Below the pieces are notes generated by a model. It was not told the origin of the DNA and searched no databases. It saw only the letters and a program-made list of their open reading frames with translations. A stretch of DNA of 27,535 bases from JBAZBO01 sp041671425 (GTDB lineage: Bacteria; Patescibacteriota; WWE3; UBA101185; UBA10185): positions 1 through 27,535 of the forward strand of contig JBAZBO010000004.1 in the NCBI GenBank assembly GCA_041671425.1, read 5' to 3'. How positions within the stretch are numbered: the stretch's first letter is position 1; each line of letters starts with the position of its first letter. The translations under genes were made by a program, and so were the position numbers. This document shows, one piece after another, positions 6,770 to 15,200 of the stretch.

Positions 6770-6926
6770 ATGATTGCTGATTGTCCCTCAATGCCTTGTA
6801 TATCACGGCAAGGCCTATCAACATGGCCACGTAGCTTGCAGTCAGCCAATGACTATTCGTTATGGCCACAATTCTGACTGCAATTCCGAACATTACGATA
6901 AAGCCGCCAAGTATCAGTAGCTTCAC
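6768..6926 (-). CDS. Very small two-span membrane protein
   Basis: 52 residues, with two hydrophobic segments (about 2-20 and 25-43) and a polar tail ending RDNQQS. The start is a GTG (VKLLILGG), chosen because GGGAGGAG lies just upstream at good spacing. A longer in-frame start up to 7031 would overlap the gene upstream and add a non-membrane, poorly conserved-looking segment. It is probably co-transcribed with the similar 74-residue protein at 7000-7224. Function unknown. Confidence 0.6.
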   Translation of the reverse strand: MKLLILGGFIVMFGIAVRIVAITNSHWLTASYVAMLIGLAVIYKALRDNQQS

Positions 6927-6950
6927 AGTAGTCTCCTCCCTTTTGTGATA

Positions 6951-6984
6951 GGAAGCCCCTGCCTTTGGTAAAACAAGGGCTTCC
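6951..6984 (-). promoter_or_regulatory. Intergenic hairpin between two small membrane-protein genes
   Basis: A perfect 8-bp stem, GGAAGCCC (6951-6958) with GGGCTTCC (6977-6984), encloses an 18-nt loop. It lies in the spacer of the two-gene unit, 25 nt before the second start. Neither strand has a T-run after it, so it is not an ordinary terminator; RNA processing or differential stability is possible. Confidence 0.45.
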
Positions 6985-6999
6985 CTGCCGTTGCGTGTG

Positions 7000-7224
7000 T
7001 CAGCGGTATCTTTCCTCCCTACGGAGAGCAATAGCCACTACCGCACCGACCGGAATTGCGATGTAGAACAATGTGGCTGCAGTACCCGGTTCTTCCAGAA
7101 ACATGGCGAAGATCGCCGATGCCACGAGAAGCCCCAGGCACCCTAGTAGTGCGAAGGCCTCTACTACGACTAGCCAGATTGGCAAGCATTGGTACCTTCT
7201 CACAACGCCCTCGTCTGTATCCAC
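7000..7224 (-). CDS. Small two-span membrane protein
   Basis: 74 residues, with two hydrophobic segments (about 17-42 and 48-66) and a charged end, RREERYR. The start is a GTG (VDTDEGVVRR) with a very strong AGGAGG Shine-Dalgarno 6-7 nt upstream; a TTG further up at 7257 is less likely. A full promoter lies about 43 nt upstream (TTGAAC, 17 nt, TATAAT). It is the first gene of a unit with the 52-residue protein. Function unknown. Confidence 0.65.
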   Translation of the reverse strand: MDTDEGVVRRYQCLPIWLVVVEAFALLGCLGLLVASAIFAMFLEEPGTAATLFYIAIPVGAVVAIALRREERYR

Positions 7225-7266
7225 TTGTCTCCTCCTCAGAAGATAAACAGAAACCAATATTGGTGA

Positions 7267-7295
7267 ATTATAGGACTTATAGTAAGGAAGTTCAA
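7267..7295 (-). promoter_or_regulatory. Near-consensus -35/-10 promoter for the small membrane-protein unit
   Basis: The minus strand reads TTGAAC (7295-7290), a 17-bp spacer, then TATAAT (7272-7267). The predicted leader of about 36 nt ends in AGGAGG before the GTG at 7224. This is one of the few promoters here with a clear -35. Confidence 0.75.
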
Positions 7296-7325
7296 ATCTA
7301 CTGGTTTTGGGTTCAAAGTAAGAAG

Positions 7326-7364
7326 CAAGCCCCCGAATTGATAGGTATCCAAATCAGGGGCTTG
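7326..7364 (-). terminator. Hairpin, probable terminator of the micro-ORF
   Basis: CAAGCCCC (7326-7333) pairs perfectly with GGGGCTTG (7357-7364) around a 23-nt loop. On the minus strand it follows the micro-ORF stop (7370) by 5 nt and leads into GCTTCTTACTTT, a weakly T-rich tail. Confidence 0.5.
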
Positions 7365-7369
7365 TACGG

Positions 7370-7450
7370 TCAGAGCTCAACGTGTGTAACAGCGGTGAGG
7401 TCCCTTACGAAACCGATCACAGTCTCAAAAAGTCTCCTTAGCCACCTCAT
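7370..7450 (-). CDS. Candidate 26-residue basic amphipathic micropeptide
   Basis: On the minus strand, ATG (7450-7448) opens 26 codons starting MRWLRRLFETVIGFVRDL and ending in TGA. AAGGAG (plus positions 7457-7462) lies 6 nt upstream, ideal Shine-Dalgarno spacing. A TATAAT (7508-7503) lies further up, and a hairpin follows the stop. An in-frame GTG at 7486 would give 38 residues. The first 18 residues alternate hydrophobic and Arg/Glu/Asp residues, as in an amphipathic helix. No family is known to me; too short for coding statistics, so expression is inferred only from the signals around it. Confidence 0.4.
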   Translation of the reverse strand: MRWLRRLFETVIGFVRDLTAVTHVEL

Positions 7451-7502
7451 TGCATACTCCTTCCTGAATGTCTTCCTGAGTACCACTGCGACGACTGAGA
7501 AT

Positions 7503-7508
7503 ATTATA
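7503..7508 (-). promoter_or_regulatory. -10 element upstream of the micro-ORF
   Basis: A perfect TATAAT on the minus strand with a weak TTCGGA -35 at 17 bp. It faces away from the uvrD-type gene, whose own -10 lies at 7539-7544, so the two form a divergent pair. Confidence 0.4.
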
Positions 7509-7538
7509 TATTGCGGTGGTGGTATTCCGAAATATCGC

Positions 7539-7544
7539 TATAAT
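7539..7544 (+). promoter_or_regulatory. Helicase-nuclease gene -10 (near-leaderless)
   Basis: A perfect TATAAT ending 9 nt before the ATG at 7554, with no Shine-Dalgarno between; the predicted leader is 0-3 nt. Another ATG at 7547 is out of frame and only 2 nt after the hexamer. Confidence 0.55.
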
Positions 7545-7553
7545 ACATGGACG

Positions 7554-10400
7554 ATGACGGAAAAGATGATATTAAACGAAGATCAAAAGAAAGCGGTTAC
7601 GCATAAGAAAGGGCCGCTCTTGGTGGTGGCCGGGGCGGGGACAGGAAAGACCAGGGTTATTACCGAAAGGATTCGTCACCTTGTCCAGAAAGGCAAAGTA
7701 AACCCCCAGAATATCCTTGCCCTCACATTTACGGAAAAAGCCTCCCAGGAAATGCTCGGAAGAGTGGATGAAGTGATGCCATTGGGATATGAAGATCCGT
7801 GGGTTTATACATTCCACTCCTTTGCGGATAGGGTCCTCAGAGCTGAAGGTTTAGAAGTGGGTTTGGATACATCATACAAAATCCTTTCCTACCCTGAGCA
7901 GTGGCTTTTGTTTAGGAATAATCTATATTCTTTTGATCTGAAATACTTCAGGCCTTTGGGCAATCCTACTAAGTTCATCTCTGCCATCCTGAAATTCATT
8001 TCCAGACTTCAGGATGAGAATATACTGTCGGCAGACTTTTCTGCCTTTGTTGAAAAAAAGTATAAAGGAACTGAGGAATATGATAAATGGTTTGAACTTG
8101 CCAACGTTTATCGCAAATACACAGATCTGAAGATTCAGGATTCCAGGATGGATTTTGGGGATCTGATCGTGTGGGCGATAAAGCTTTTTAGGGAGAGACC
8201 CAACATATTGGAAAAATATCAACATCAGTTCAAACATGTATTGGTGGATGAGTTTCAGGATACGAATTATGCCCAGTACGAACTGGTTAAACTTCTTTGT
8301 CCTGTTGAGATGGGCAGCAGAAGCCTCTTGGTGGTGGGAGATGATTCACAATCTATTTATAAGTTCAGGGGTGCTGCTATATCCAACATCTTGGAGTTCA
8401 GAAAAGATTATCCGGAGTGTGAAATGATCACACTGTTAAGGAATTACAGATCCCACCAAAAGATCCTGGATTCTTCTTACAAGCTTATTGAGAATAACAA
8501 CCCGGACTCTTTGGAGTCCAAACTGGGTATCTCTAAGAAACTAGTAAGCGAAGTAGACACCCCAGCTGTAGCCCCTGAGGTGTATTTGCTGGAAGACCTA
8601 GATACCGAAGTTGATCTAGTTATTACAAAGATCTTGGAACTGCTGGCTAGGGAGCCACAATATACATATAAGGATATAGCTATACTATCTAGAGCTAACA
8701 GCCACCTAGATCCTTTTGTTCTGGCTTTGAGGAAAGTGGGACTTCCTTATCAGCTGGTAGGAAACAGGGGTCTTTACGATAGAGAAGAGGTAAGAGACCT
8801 TTTGGCCTTTCTAAGAGTTATTGTGAACCCGTATGATTCTCTGAGTCTATACAGGGTTTTGAATATAGATGTACTTGAGATCTCGCAAGATGTCATAGCC
8901 TCACTTCTGTCTACGGCTAAATATAGAAAAGTGGCTATGTGGGAAGTGGTTAAGGAATCCCATGATGAGAAAATGTCAGAATTTGTAAAAACGCTTGGAT
9001 ATTTTGCGGACAGGATAGTGAAAGCCACCCCCGTGGAGCTAGTATATGAGCTGGTAAATACCACAGGACTTCTCAATAGATTTGTACAAGAGGAGACCAT
9101 TGAAAATAACTTGAGTGTGAGGAACCTTGATCTTTTCTTAGGCAAGGTGAAAGAGTTTGAAGTAGAGTTTAGGAACGATTCCAAAGAGATACCCACACTT
9201 ATAAATTTCCTGGACTTTATAGATTTGATGATTGAGGCTGGAGACAATCCAGCTCAAGCAGAAATAGAAGATGTAGACACAATAAATCTTCTGACGGTGC
9301 ATGCATCCAAGGGTTTGGAATTTCCTGTGGTATTTATGGTGAACCTAGTAAGCGATAGATTTCCCACCAGGAACAGAAGTGACGTTATAGAAATTCCAGA
9401 TGATTTGATAAAAGAAGTTCTTCCAGAAGGAGATGCTCATATTCAGGAGGAAAGAAGGCTTTTCTATGTGGGGATGACCAGAGCCCAGAAATACTTATTT
9501 CTCTTGTCTGCCAAGAATTATGGGGGTACTAGAGACAAAAGACCAAGTGGATATATAGAAGAAACTGGGATAAAGACCCAAGAGTTGGGAAGTGAGGAAG
9601 TGGCAAAGATGAATTCCCAAAAAGGTCTTTTTGGGCTGGGGACAGAGTTCAGGGAGCCAAAAGTAGGAAAGATCACTGACTTTACCCCTAAATTCCTAAG
9701 CTACACACAAATCTCTGCCTACGATATGTGCCCCTTGAAGTATAAATACACTTACATTCTAAATATTCCCACAGCTCCCAGCCACGCTCTGAGTTTTGGT
9801 ATCACCATACATGACACTCTAAGGGATTTTCATTCTAAGCTTATGTTTGGTGAAGTTTCTTTGGATGATTTGTACAAGATATACGAGAAAAATTGGCAAC
9901 CCCTGGGGTACATGGGGGAAGACCACAGGAAACACACTTTTGATGAGGGGAAGAGGATCCTTAAGGATTATTATGAAAGGCTTGATCCCAAGGAGAAGAC
10001 TTTGGGACTTGAAAAGTCTTTCAACATAAAGATCGACGGGATCAAATTCTTTGGGAGGATAGATAGGATTGTTGAACTTGATGGGGGAGTAGAGATAATA
10101 GACTATAAAACTGGTGAGGAGAAGGATCAGAAAGAGGTGGATAAAGATGACCAGATGGATTTCTATGCCATGGCTGCTAGGGAGGCCTTTGGTCTGGAAC
10201 CCAAAAAACTTACTTTTTACTTTTTAGAGAAATCAAAGAAGATCAGTACTACTAGAGATCAGGCTCAGCTGGCTGAGAAGAAGGAAGAAGTTATTAAAAC
10301 AGTGGGTGAGATCAAAAAGGGTGCCTTTGACCCAAAACCGGGTATGATGTGCACTTGGTGTGACTATAAAGAGATATGCCCCTTTGCTTGGAGGGGTTAA
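7554..10400 (+). CDS. UvrD/PcrA-type helicase fused to a PD-(D/E)XK, Fe-S nuclease domain
   Basis: A 948-residue superfamily 1A DNA helicase with a C-terminal RecB/Cas4-like nuclease, the arrangement seen in AdnA/AdnB and AddA-like repair enzymes; the likely role is DNA end processing in recombination. Helicase motifs in order: Q11; Walker A AGAGTGKT (26-33); DEFQDT (about 231); GDDSQSIYKFRGA (about 259); NYRSHQKIL (about 300); VHASKGLEFPVVF (about 582); YVGMTRAQKYL (about 640). Nuclease: ITIHDTLRDF (about 747), then GRIDRIVELDGGVEIIDYKTG (motifs II/III, about 833-853). One Cys near 726 plus CTWCDYKEIC (about 932-941) fit a 4Fe-4S cluster. An open frame reaching back to 7056 is rejected because it crosses other genes and the -10. 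The stop overlaps a convergent stop by 4 nt. Confidence 0.93.
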   Translation: MTEKMILNEDQKKAVTHKKGPLLVVAGAGTGKTRVITERIRHLVQKGKVNPQNILALTFTEKASQEMLGRVDEVMPLGYEDPWVYTFHSFADRVLRAEGLEVGLDTSYKILSYPEQWLLFRNNLYSFDLKYFRPLGNPTKFISAILKFISRLQDENILSADFSAFVEKKYKGTEEYDKWFELANVYRKYTDLKIQDSRMDFGDLIVWAIKLFRERPNILEKYQHQFKHVLVDEFQDTNYAQYELVKLLCPVEMGSRSLLVVGDDSQSIYKFRGAAISNILEFRKDYPECEMITLLRNYRSHQKILDSSYKLIENNNPDSLESKLGISKKLVSEVDTPAVAPEVYLLEDLDTEVDLVITKILELLAREPQYTYKDIAILSRANSHLDPFVLALRKVGLPYQLVGNRGLYDREEVRDLLAFLRVIVNPYDSLSLYRVLNIDVLEISQDVIASLLSTAKYRKVAMWEVVKESHDEKMSEFVKTLGYFADRIVKATPVELVYELVNTTGLLNRFVQEETIENNLSVRNLDLFLGKVKEFEVEFRNDSKEIPTLINFLDFIDLMIEAGDNPAQAEIEDVDTINLLTVHASKGLEFPVVFMVNLVSDRFPTRNRSDVIEIPDDLIKEVLPEGDAHIQEERRLFYVGMTRAQKYLFLLSAKNYGGTRDKRPSGYIEETGIKTQELGSEEVAKMNSQKGLFGLGTEFREPKVGKITDFTPKFLSYTQISAYDMCPLKYKYTYILNIPTAPSHALSFGITIHDTLRDFHSKLMFGEVSLDDLYKIYEKNWQPLGYMGEDHRKHTFDEGKRILKDYYERLDPKEKTLGLEKSFNIKIDGIKFFGRIDRIVELDGGVEIIDYKTGEEKDQKEVDKDDQMDFYAMAAREAFGLEPKKLTFYFLEKSKKISTTRDQAQLAEKKEEVIKTVGEIKKGAFDPKPGMMCTWCDYKEICPFAWRG

Positions 10401-11284
10401 AAACTCACCTTTGGCAATGAGGTCAGGACTTTGAAAAGTGGGTTGTATATCTTGATCAGTGGGTGGGGCATTTCTATGACTTCTCCGCCAAACCTGCTCT
10501 TGAATTCTGTGAAGCCTCCCCAATGCTTTGTGAATACCAGAAACCTTTTGTCTTGAACCCCTTCCATATCCATAGTGGTATACCCAAGGTGCTTGAAATA
10601 AGGGATAGCGGTTCCCACTAGGAGATACCCTCCTTTGCTTGCCTTCCTAAAGCTTCCGGTGGCTATGTGAAGCGCCCAGATAGTCCCGGCATGCCCCAAG
10701 TAAAAATTACCTCCTATCAGATTATTTTTTTTGTCCTTTACCGTTATGAGAAATGATTCTTGGTTGAAAAGATCTCTTTTTGTAGTGAGATCATCGAATG
10801 GTTGTACATAGAAATGATTCCTTCTTCCTGTCTCTCTGAGTAATGTGTGAAATTTCTTCAGAGCATCATTGCTGGGATTTTGATATATGTCTACGATATC
10901 CCCATCTCTGGCGGCTTTATTTATAGAATACCTTGCGCTTCTAGACATGGATTTTTTAAGTTCCTCTTTTCCTAGTTCTAGGTCTACATATATTGTTGAT
11001 GGTGGTAGTAAAGGCGATTCACTATTGGTAAAACCACAGGTGGCAAGGTTCACTTTCTGATATGGCTCAATTTTTATGAATAGTAGCTTATCAAGTTTAT
11101 TTTCTATTTCTTCTATATCTTTAGGGGTTATGTTCACTGGCCTTTGTATCTTAACGATCTTTCCAAATGGAGTGTTTCTATATTCTGCTATTACACCGGA
11201 TGAGGTTTTGAAAGCTTTCCACCCAAGGCTTGCCAGGTAATTGGACCAGTTGTCAGACTGACGAATGTCTCTGATAACTTTCAT
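10397..11284 (-). CDS. FemAB/FemX-like aminoacyltransferase, second copy
   Basis: 295 residues of the FemAB-like peptidyltransferase family (double GNAT fold). These enzymes add amino acids from aminoacyl-tRNA to the peptidoglycan stem peptide on lipid II at the membrane. Recognisable are KSMSRSARYSINKAARDG, the segment FHTLLRETGRRNHFYVQP, the acetyl-transfer-like core NLIGGNFYLGHAGTIWALH, and the C-terminal HWGGFTEFKSRFGGEVIEMP. ATG overlaps the stop of the upstream FemAB gene by 4 nt (ATGA), so the two are translationally coupled, and products may pair as FemA/FemB do. Exact donor and acceptor cannot be read from the sequence. Confidence 0.88.
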   Translation of the reverse strand: MKVIRDIRQSDNWSNYLASLGWKAFKTSSGVIAEYRNTPFGKIVKIQRPVNITPKDIEEIENKLDKLLFIKIEPYQKVNLATCGFTNSESPLLPPSTIYVDLELGKEELKKSMSRSARYSINKAARDGDIVDIYQNPSNDALKKFHTLLRETGRRNHFYVQPFDDLTTKRDLFNQESFLITVKDKKNNLIGGNFYLGHAGTIWALHIATGSFRKASKGGYLLVGTAIPYFKHLGYTTMDMEGVQDKRFLVFTKHWGGFTEFKSRFGGEVIEMPHPLIKIYNPLFKVLTSLPKVSF

Positions 11285-12222
11285 AAGGATTTCTTCAGGG
11301 TCAAAAGTTCCCAGCGGATCCTATTAGCCATGGTAAAGATCTTATACATGGGCTTGTTTATTATGAGGTCGTAGGAGTCTATATAGTGCACATGCCTTCC
11401 CCCAAACTTCAGCTTAAAGTTCGAAAAGCCCCACCAAGGATCTGTTTCGTTTGCCATATCCTTGCATGCCCCCCACATATCGAAAGTTTCACAGCCATAG
11501 CTTTTGCCTAGTCTTATTGCTTCCCAACCGATCAGATTGCTGCCAAAGAGATTTCTGTATTTATCGGTGCTTCCACCGTAAGGGTAATATAGAGTTTTCT
11601 CGTATGTGAAAAGCACCCAGGCTCCTAATGCAGTAGAATCTTTTGATGCCATCAGGATGTGGCACATGCCTTGGGGATACATCAACTCCCATATTTTTTG
11701 ATAGTACTGCTTTGGGTGAATGTAATATTTCTCCCTGACTGAGGTTTCTCCCAGAAGACTGTAAAACACATCGAAATCTTCCCTTGTCTCTGCCCTTTTT
11801 ATCTCTACACCGTTCCTCTGTGCGTATTTTACATTGTATCTGCATTTCTTGTGCATGTTATCCATTATCTCTTCTTCGCTTTTTGCTATATCAAGTATTA
11901 TGTTGTGCTTTGCAAAAGTATCGCGTGGGGATCTTTCGCACCTCTCCTCAAACAATTCCACAGCCTTTGAGGCCTTTTCAGAATCGGTAGTTATGTTGGG
12001 CACATCGAAGTTGATGGCGATGCAACTGTTCTCTTTCAAGGATGATGCTACTTTTTCAAAGTCTATGATGAAAGGATCTACCTTTGGACAATAAGCCATA
12101 AAAAAGGGGGACCCAGGAATGCTGTGCTTGGTGTATTGGACTTCACCAACTTTTACAGCCGGTGTTCCGTAAGATGATTTGAATTCTCCCCACTCGGGGG
12201 ATTGTACGACGTGCCTGCTCAT
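11281..12222 (-). CDS. FemAB/FemX-like aminoacyltransferase, first copy
   Basis: 313 residues, same family as the downstream gene: EEIMDNMHKKCRYNVKYAQR, FYSLLGETSVREKYYIHP, KDSTALGAWVLFTYEKTLYY, FDMWGACKDMANETDPWWGF, and the terminal FKLKFGGRHVHY. Probable role is synthesis of the peptidoglycan cross-bridge. The ATG at 12222 is chosen because it is 9 nt after an extended -10, TGA-TATACT; a TTG three codons upstream abuts the -10. First gene of a two-gene operon, 29 nt downstream of the SDR-DUF4012 gene on the same strand. Confidence 0.9.
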   Translation of the reverse strand: MSRHVVQSPEWGEFKSSYGTPAVKVGEVQYTKHSIPGSPFFMAYCPKVDPFIIDFEKVASSLKENSCIAINFDVPNITTDSEKASKAVELFEERCERSPRDTFAKHNIILDIAKSEEEIMDNMHKKCRYNVKYAQRNGVEIKRAETREDFDVFYSLLGETSVREKYYIHPKQYYQKIWELMYPQGMCHILMASKDSTALGAWVLFTYEKTLYYPYGGSTDKYRNLFGSNLIGWEAIRLGKSYGCETFDMWGACKDMANETDPWWGFSNFKLKFGGRHVHYIDSYDLIINKPMYKIFTMANRIRWELLTLKKSL

Positions 12223-12231
12223 TGCAAGCAA

Positions 12232-12240
12232 AGTATATCA
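12232..12240 (-). promoter_or_regulatory. FemAB operon extended -10
   Basis: The minus strand reads TGA-TATACT (12240-12232), 9 nt before the ATG. It overlaps the spacer just after the stop of the SDR-DUF4012 gene, giving the transferase pair its own promoter. Confidence 0.6.
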
Positions 12241-12251
12241 TTGGAATTGGG

Positions 12252-15200
12252 TTATTTAAGTGCCAGGTCTACCACCCAGTCTTTATTTAAGATAGTTTCG
12301 TATTTGCTGGTGCCGCCTATCACTTCCAGGCCCATGGGCGGGACAAACTCGAATACTGCGGGGTCGTTCTTGGCACCTGCCTGTTTTTGCCAATAGAGGC
12401 TATAGCTCCTGACATCTTTCTCTAGAGACAGTTCAGTAGGAAGATCATATCTTAATATCAGTGTAAGATTTTCCTTAGGATTTACTTTAAACGACGATTC
12501 AAAAACCGTGTGGGCCCCTTCCGTTACCAATACTTCTTTGAAAATATTCTTGTCGCCCAGTGTTGCCCCTGTGAGCTTGGAACCTTTTCCTATAAATACT
12601 CTTAGGTAGTCAGTATAGGGCCCGCCTGGCCACGCCCCCGTTTCGTCACTGTTGGTAAAGTTCATGGTAAGCTCAGCCCTCAACACCCCGTCCCTGGTGT
12701 CGGATGAGACTTTGTATGAGTAGGTATTCTTAACGTAGTAATTGGACTTTGTACCACCAAGATTGGCATTTACTATGTACAGATAGTCGCTGTCCTGAAC
12801 AGCAACCATGTCCCCATCCCATTTCCTTTCCTTAAGTAAGGTAGAGACCATAGTATCTGGCACGTACAACATCAAATGCCTTTCGTTCAGCATGGTCTGA
12901 ATGCCCGAAAGAAGTTCTGGCATCTTTTCTCTGGGCAAGGCGAACATCTTCTCCAGCATCTTACTAGTTAGCATACTCAGGAACGACTTTTTCTGACTAA
13001 CACCTTCCTCATAGTTGAACTCACTATAGAACTGAGCCTTTTCCTCCAGGTTTTCCGAAGTTATCTCCTCATTATATGAGGTAAGAAATACTGGGCCCGT
13101 TAGTTCCATTACCTTTTTGCTGAAATCCAGATCCATACCTATGACTCCATCAAAGGTTTGACCGTCAATTCTAAAGAACAGGTCTTGGATCACCTGTGCT
13201 GTCTCTGTAAAGTTTGGATCCCAGTTAGCATTCCTTATGTGTAGTTTGTCTTCTTTAAGGAAATCAGAGATGGGCTTGGGTGGTACGACAGAAATATTTC
13301 TGGTATCCAGTTGCCCGTCGGGATTGTATATATCATTTATCTCGAGGTTTGTGATCTTTCCTTTGTCTATTTCTAGCACAGCGTAAGATCCTATAAAGCC
13401 GCCGGTTGGCCTTATCTCATTGGAATTCTGGAGAAGTACAAGATACCTTTTGGGTGCACTCACCCCGAGCAGGTCCGAGACATCTTCTATGTAAGTATTG
13501 GCTTCCCCAAACCTTTGGGTTATGGACCCAAGCACTCGCCCGTAGTCGGACGCTTTGGTAGCAAAACTTCCCGGAAGGGCTTCTAGCACTACGCTTTTGT
13601 ATTCGGCAGATGCTAAGTTTATAGAATTACCGGCCGTGCCGAGATCCAGCTTTGCCTGTGAGAAACTTTCTGCGCTTAGCTTCTGGTCTGAGTTTGGATT
13701 TATGATATCCCAGATATTGGTGAATGGGATTATGGCCTTTGATACGTTGTACATTGCTTCTGAGAAATAGGTGGCAGAACTCATCAGCTTTATGACAGAG
13801 TTGTATTCTGCCCGCTTATGGAGAACTCCATATATCCACTTCAACCTGCTGAATGAATTCCTTGCTTTATAAAAGTTTTGAAATGCCTCGTTTGCTTGTG
13901 TTTTACCTTGCTCACTTTGAAGCTGAGCCAAGGTTGTTGGCATTTTTTCTAGGGATGCCATTGCAGATCTTGAATATGCCCAGGTTTGAAGTATAGGCAG
14001 GCCAATGAAGACAAGTGTTGCCGCCAGGAAAGCAGATACGACCCCTGCTACCACACACGTAAATGTGCTTTTAGTAGGAGATGTCTTTTTTGGTTTTCCT
14101 GTACTTCCACCTAACACCTTTATGTCTTCAGCGAAGTTAATGGTTTTCGACTTTGAGAAGGTCACCAAAGGTGCAGTCGCACCTATGTTTGTAACGTTTT
14201 CCTTGGAGGGATTGATTTCCTTGACGTAGGTTTTTGGCTTCGACCCGCCTGATCTGAATATGGATTTGAGCTTGCTCCCAAGCCCAAATGGCTTTTTTAT
14301 CCTCTTGATCTCTTCGTTTTCCACTTCGGGTTTAAGGTCCTGCAAAGTCATGATGGCGGCCTCATTGCTTTGAACCGGTTTAGCCTGCACTTCCTTTGCT
14401 TTCTTTTCTATCAGCTTGTCTAGTTTGAATGAGCTCTCATTTGTCTCATAGCCCATACTTTCCAGAGTTTTCTTTATGCCTTCCTTAAATCCTGTCCTTG
14501 CGCCCCATTTCAGGAGTGGGTGATTGCTGGTGTCTGGAGAAGCCAGATTTCTTGCACGTACTTTGGCATCCTTATCAAACTTTATTTCGACTTGCTGATT
14601 TGCCAATGTCTTCAGCATGTACGCTATCTCAAGAGGTGTATAAGGTTCCTTTTCAACCAAGGTGAATATCTTGCCTTTGGTGTTTTGGTTAAGAAGTGCC
14701 TTTATGAGCCCGTTGACCGCATCCTCTATGTAAAGGTAGTACTCCTTGCTGAGCCCCTCGCCTTTTATTGTAAGTGAGTTGCTCCTGGCGACTTCCTGCA
14801 TCAAGCTTCCGAGCTCGCCTCCGGAATCTTCGTCCATCTTTGGACCGTATATCTCTGGCAGTCTGACTATCCTGGCATCGGCATCGTAGTTCTTGAAGTA
14901 TTCCCACACCATGGCTTCGGCGAATCTTCTGGCTTCGGCTAGTTCGAACTTGTTCTCTTCCTCCTCCGTGTGGCCAAAATATTTTGTCAGTTCAAGAGGA
15001 GAAAGCTGGCCCTGGTATACATCTATTGAAGATGCCAGAAGGAACTTACCAGAGCAGTTCTTAGTAAAGTCCAGGAGATTCCTGGTTCCTACAGCATTGG
15101 TCAGGAGTGACTCAAGATCCGCGTTCTTCTCAGCACTTTTGTATGATTCCAGTGCTGCAAGGTGGAATACATAGTCTGCACTTTCTATCTCGGGTGGTAT

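Noticed and set aside
7302..7316. GTTTTGRGTTCAAA shared between about 5571 and 7302
   Set aside because: Fourteen AT-rich bases with one ambiguity and no common position relative to the promoters; likely chance.
7056..7553. Open frame extending the helicase-nuclease upstream by 166 codons
   Set aside because: It runs antisense through the small membrane-protein gene and the micro-ORF, crosses two promoters, has no helicase homology, and the conserved protein begins at ATG 7554 after a TATAAT.
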